Shown piece by piece: positions 16,223-17,704 of a DNA stretch of 17,704 bases. The translations under genes and the position numbers were made by a program. Source of the DNA: Streptomyces katrae (GTDB lineage: Bacteria; Actinomycetota; Actinomycetes; Streptomycetales; Streptomycetaceae); NCBI RefSeq assembly GCF_000966975.1, contig NZ_JZWV01000313.1, positions 1 through 17,704 on the forward strand, in the 5' to 3' direction. Every line of letters starts with the position of its first letter. Position 1 is the first letter of the stretch. The notes under the pieces were generated by a model. That model was not told where the DNA came from, ran no database searches, and saw only the letters and a program-made list of their open reading frames with translations.

Positions 16223-17095
16223 ATGGACGATGTGGAACTGCGGCACCTCAGGGCGCTGGACGCGGTCGCCGAAGCGGGCACGATCACCGCCGCGGCCGCC
16301 AGCCTGCACATGACACAGCCCGCCCTCTCCCGGACCCTGGCCCAGCTGGAGGCCCGCGTCGGCGTCCGGCTGGTGGACCGGTCGTCGCGGCACCTGGCCC
16401 TCACCGGCCCCGGCACCACCCTGCTGGAACACGGCCGCGCCATCCTCTCCCACCTCGACGCCGCCCTCGCCGACACCCGGGCGGAGTCCCGCCCGCTGCG
16501 GCTCGGCTACACCTGCGCCGTGCTCGGGCAGCAGACCGTACCGCTGCTGCGCGCCTGGCGCCGCACCCACCCCGGCACCCCGCTCGACGTGGTCCGGCGC
16601 GACAACGCCACCGCGGGCCTCGCCACCGGCGAGACCGACGTCGCCGTACTGCGCACCCTCCCCGAGGACCCGCGCATCCGCAGCGAGGCCCTGTACACGG
16701 AGGACCGGGTCGCCGCCCTGCCCGACGACCACCCGCTCGCCGGCCGGGACAGCGTCCTGCTGGCGGAACTCACCGCGGGCCCCCCGCTGCCGCTGCCGCT
16801 GGCCATGTGGCCCGAGGCCGGCACCGCCTCGCCGGAGCTGTGGCCGCCGCAGGCGCGCCCCGCCCGGACGGTGGAGGTCGGCAACGTCGACGAATGGCTC
16901 AACCTGATCGCCACCGGCGGCGCCTTCGGCGTGGCGAGCGCCGGCACCGCCGAGAGCCACGGCCACCCCGGCGTCCGCTTCCTCCCGGTCTCCGACGCCC
17001 CGCCGGCCACCGTCTACGTCTCCTACCCCCATCACCCGACGCACCCGGGGACGGCCGAGTTCCTCACGGCGGTCCGGGACACGGTCAGCGGCTGA
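16223..17095 (+). CDS. LysR-type transcriptional regulator
   Basis: This 290-residue protein has the standard LysR layout. The winged helix-turn-helix covers residues 1-62, with GTITAAAASLHMTQPALSRTLAQLE (19-43) as the DNA-binding core, followed by a linker helix and a type 2 periplasmic-binding-like effector domain (about 90-288). It is divergent from the SDR gene, with a palindromic T-N11-A site between them, so it probably controls that gene and itself. The effector is not readable from the sequence. The start is set by the conserved ELRHLRALDAVAE beginning, with a near-leaderless promoter. It may also act elsewhere. Confidence 0.94.
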   Translation: MDDVELRHLRALDAVAEAGTITAAAASLHMTQPALSRTLAQLEARVGVRLVDRSSRHLALTGPGTTLLEHGRAILSHLDAALADTRAESRPLRLGYTCAVLGQQTVPLLRAWRRTHPGTPLDVVRRDNATAGLATGETDVAVLRTLPEDPRIRSEALYTEDRVAALPDDHPLAGRDSVLLAELTAGPPLPLPLAMWPEAGTASPELWPPQARPARTVEVGNVDEWLNLIATGGAFGVASAGTAESHGHPGVRFLPVSDAPPATVYVSYPHHPTHPGTAEFLTAVRDTVSG

Positions 17096-17138
17096 CACCC
17101 GCTCCGGCCCCCGGATTTCGCGTTCCCGGGTACGGACG

Positions 17139-17153
17139 GCCCGCGCGGCGGGC
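17139..17153. terminator. Short GC hairpin after the LysR-type gene
   Basis: GCCCGC (17139-17144) and GCGGGC (17148-17153) form a perfect 6-bp stem with a three-base loop GCG. It lies between the regulator's stop codon and the methyltransferase start. There is no T-run, so termination is only possible. Confidence 0.35.
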
Positions 17154-17211
17154 ATCCTGCGCCGAGAGGCCCGGGACCACCGGGGGACGACGACGAGAGG
17201 CAGGCCGCACG

Positions 17212-17704
17212 ATGACCGGTCGCAAGACCGCCGCAGAGGTGTTCGACGCGCTCGCGGGGCGCTACGAGGAGGCCTTCGGCGCCGTCCCCGCCCAGCGGGA
17301 GGCCCTGGACTGGCTGGCCGCGCGGCTGCCCCGCGGCGCCCGCGTGCTCGACGTCGGCAGCGGCACCGGCCGCCCCACCGCCGAGACCCTCGCCCGCGCG
17401 GGCTGCGAGGTGACCGGCATCGACGTCTCCCCGGAGATGGTCGCCCTCGCCCGTACCCGGGTCCCCGGCGCCCGCTTCGAACAGGCCGACGTCCGCACCT
17501 GGACACCGCCCGGACCCGGCGGCTTCGACGCCGTCTGCGCCTTCTTCCCCCTGCTGATGATGGATCAGCGGGAGGTCGGGGCCTGCCTGGAGCGGATGGC
17601 CTCCTGGACGGTACCCGGCGGCTACCTCGTCGTCGCGACCGTCCCGGGCGACATCGACGCCCTCGACATCGAGTTCATGGGCCACGAGGTCACCGTCAGC
17701 AGCC
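17212..17704 (+). CDS. Class I SAM-dependent methyltransferase (partial, 3' end missing)
   Basis: An open frame from the ATG at 17212 runs 164 codons to the window edge without a stop. A GAGAGG at 17195-17200 could serve as the ribosome site. The SAM-binding motif I is VLDVGSGTGR (45-54). The acidic residue after strand 2 is Asp71 in GIDVSPEMV. Motif II is close to AVCAFFPLL (108-116), and the post-motif VPGGYLVVAT is at 134-143. The N-terminal FDALAGRYEEAFG helix is usual for small-molecule methyltransferases of the Methyltransf_25/11 type. The substrate is not predictable. The gene follows the LysR-type regulator on the same strand with a 116-base gap, so it is probably transcribed separately. 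Confidence 0.88.
   Translation, partial: MTGRKTAAEVFDALAGRYEEAFGAVPAQREALDWLAARLPRGARVLDVGSGTGRPTAETLARAGCEVTGIDVSPEMVALARTRVPGARFEQADVRTWTPPGPGGFDAVCAFFPLLMMDQREVGACLERMASWTVPGGYLVVATVPGDIDALDIEFMGHEVTVSS

Noticed and set aside
11376..16313. A 1645-residue plus-strand open frame across the GH101 gene and beyond
   Set aside because: It is extremely Arg/Pro/His-rich with no domain, and overlaps the well-supported GH101 and SDR genes. It is a shadow frame of high-GC coding DNA.

Overview
The window is high-GC DNA with strong third-position G/C bias, GTG and TTG starts, AGGAGG-type ribosome binding sites and dense divergent or convergent packing. This and the gene families indicate a Streptomyces or close relative (Streptomycetaceae). 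I see no rRNA, tRNA, CRISPR array, insertion sequence or prophage genes. Twelve genes are supported; the last is cut by the right edge.

Left part (1-5350): a two-component system on the minus strand (OmpR-type response regulator overlapping a HAMP histidine kinase) is divergent from a small membrane-anchored, His-rich PepSY-like protein. The short gap between them carries three in-phase CTTCAG repeats that look like the regulator's operator. After a degenerate tandem repeat comes a PAS-PAS-GAF-PP2C (SpoIIE/RsbU type) phosphatase.

Middle part (5350-8965): an acyl-CoA synthetase (minus strand) is divergent from an AlkB-like 2-oxoglutarate/Fe(II) dioxygenase. That gene has a near-consensus actinobacterial LexA (SOS) box and a good -10 hexamer placed for leaderless transcription. 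A ten-helix TDT/TehA-family transporter follows. A perfect 22-bp inverted repeat enclosing 88 bp sits on the alkB/transporter junction, and its right arm is read as the transporter's N-terminus.

RNA-repair pair (8966-11117): two tightly coupled genes encode a phage T4 Rnl1-type RNA ligase and a T4 Pnkp-type 5'-kinase/3'-phosphatase. The arrangement is a complete T4-style RNA break-sealing pathway on a bacterial chromosome: end healing by Pnkp, then sealing by Rnl1. It is the most interesting system here.

Right part (11145-17704): a secreted acidic SH3-like protein (minus strand) is divergent from a large secreted GH101 endo-alpha-N-acetylgalactosaminidase with C-terminal carbohydrate-binding modules. 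A 32-bp nested inverted repeat lies upstream of the glycosidase. Next are an atypical SDR protein (minus) and a divergent LysR-type regulator sharing a gap with a T-N11-A palindrome. The window ends in a class I SAM-dependent methyltransferase that runs off the edge.
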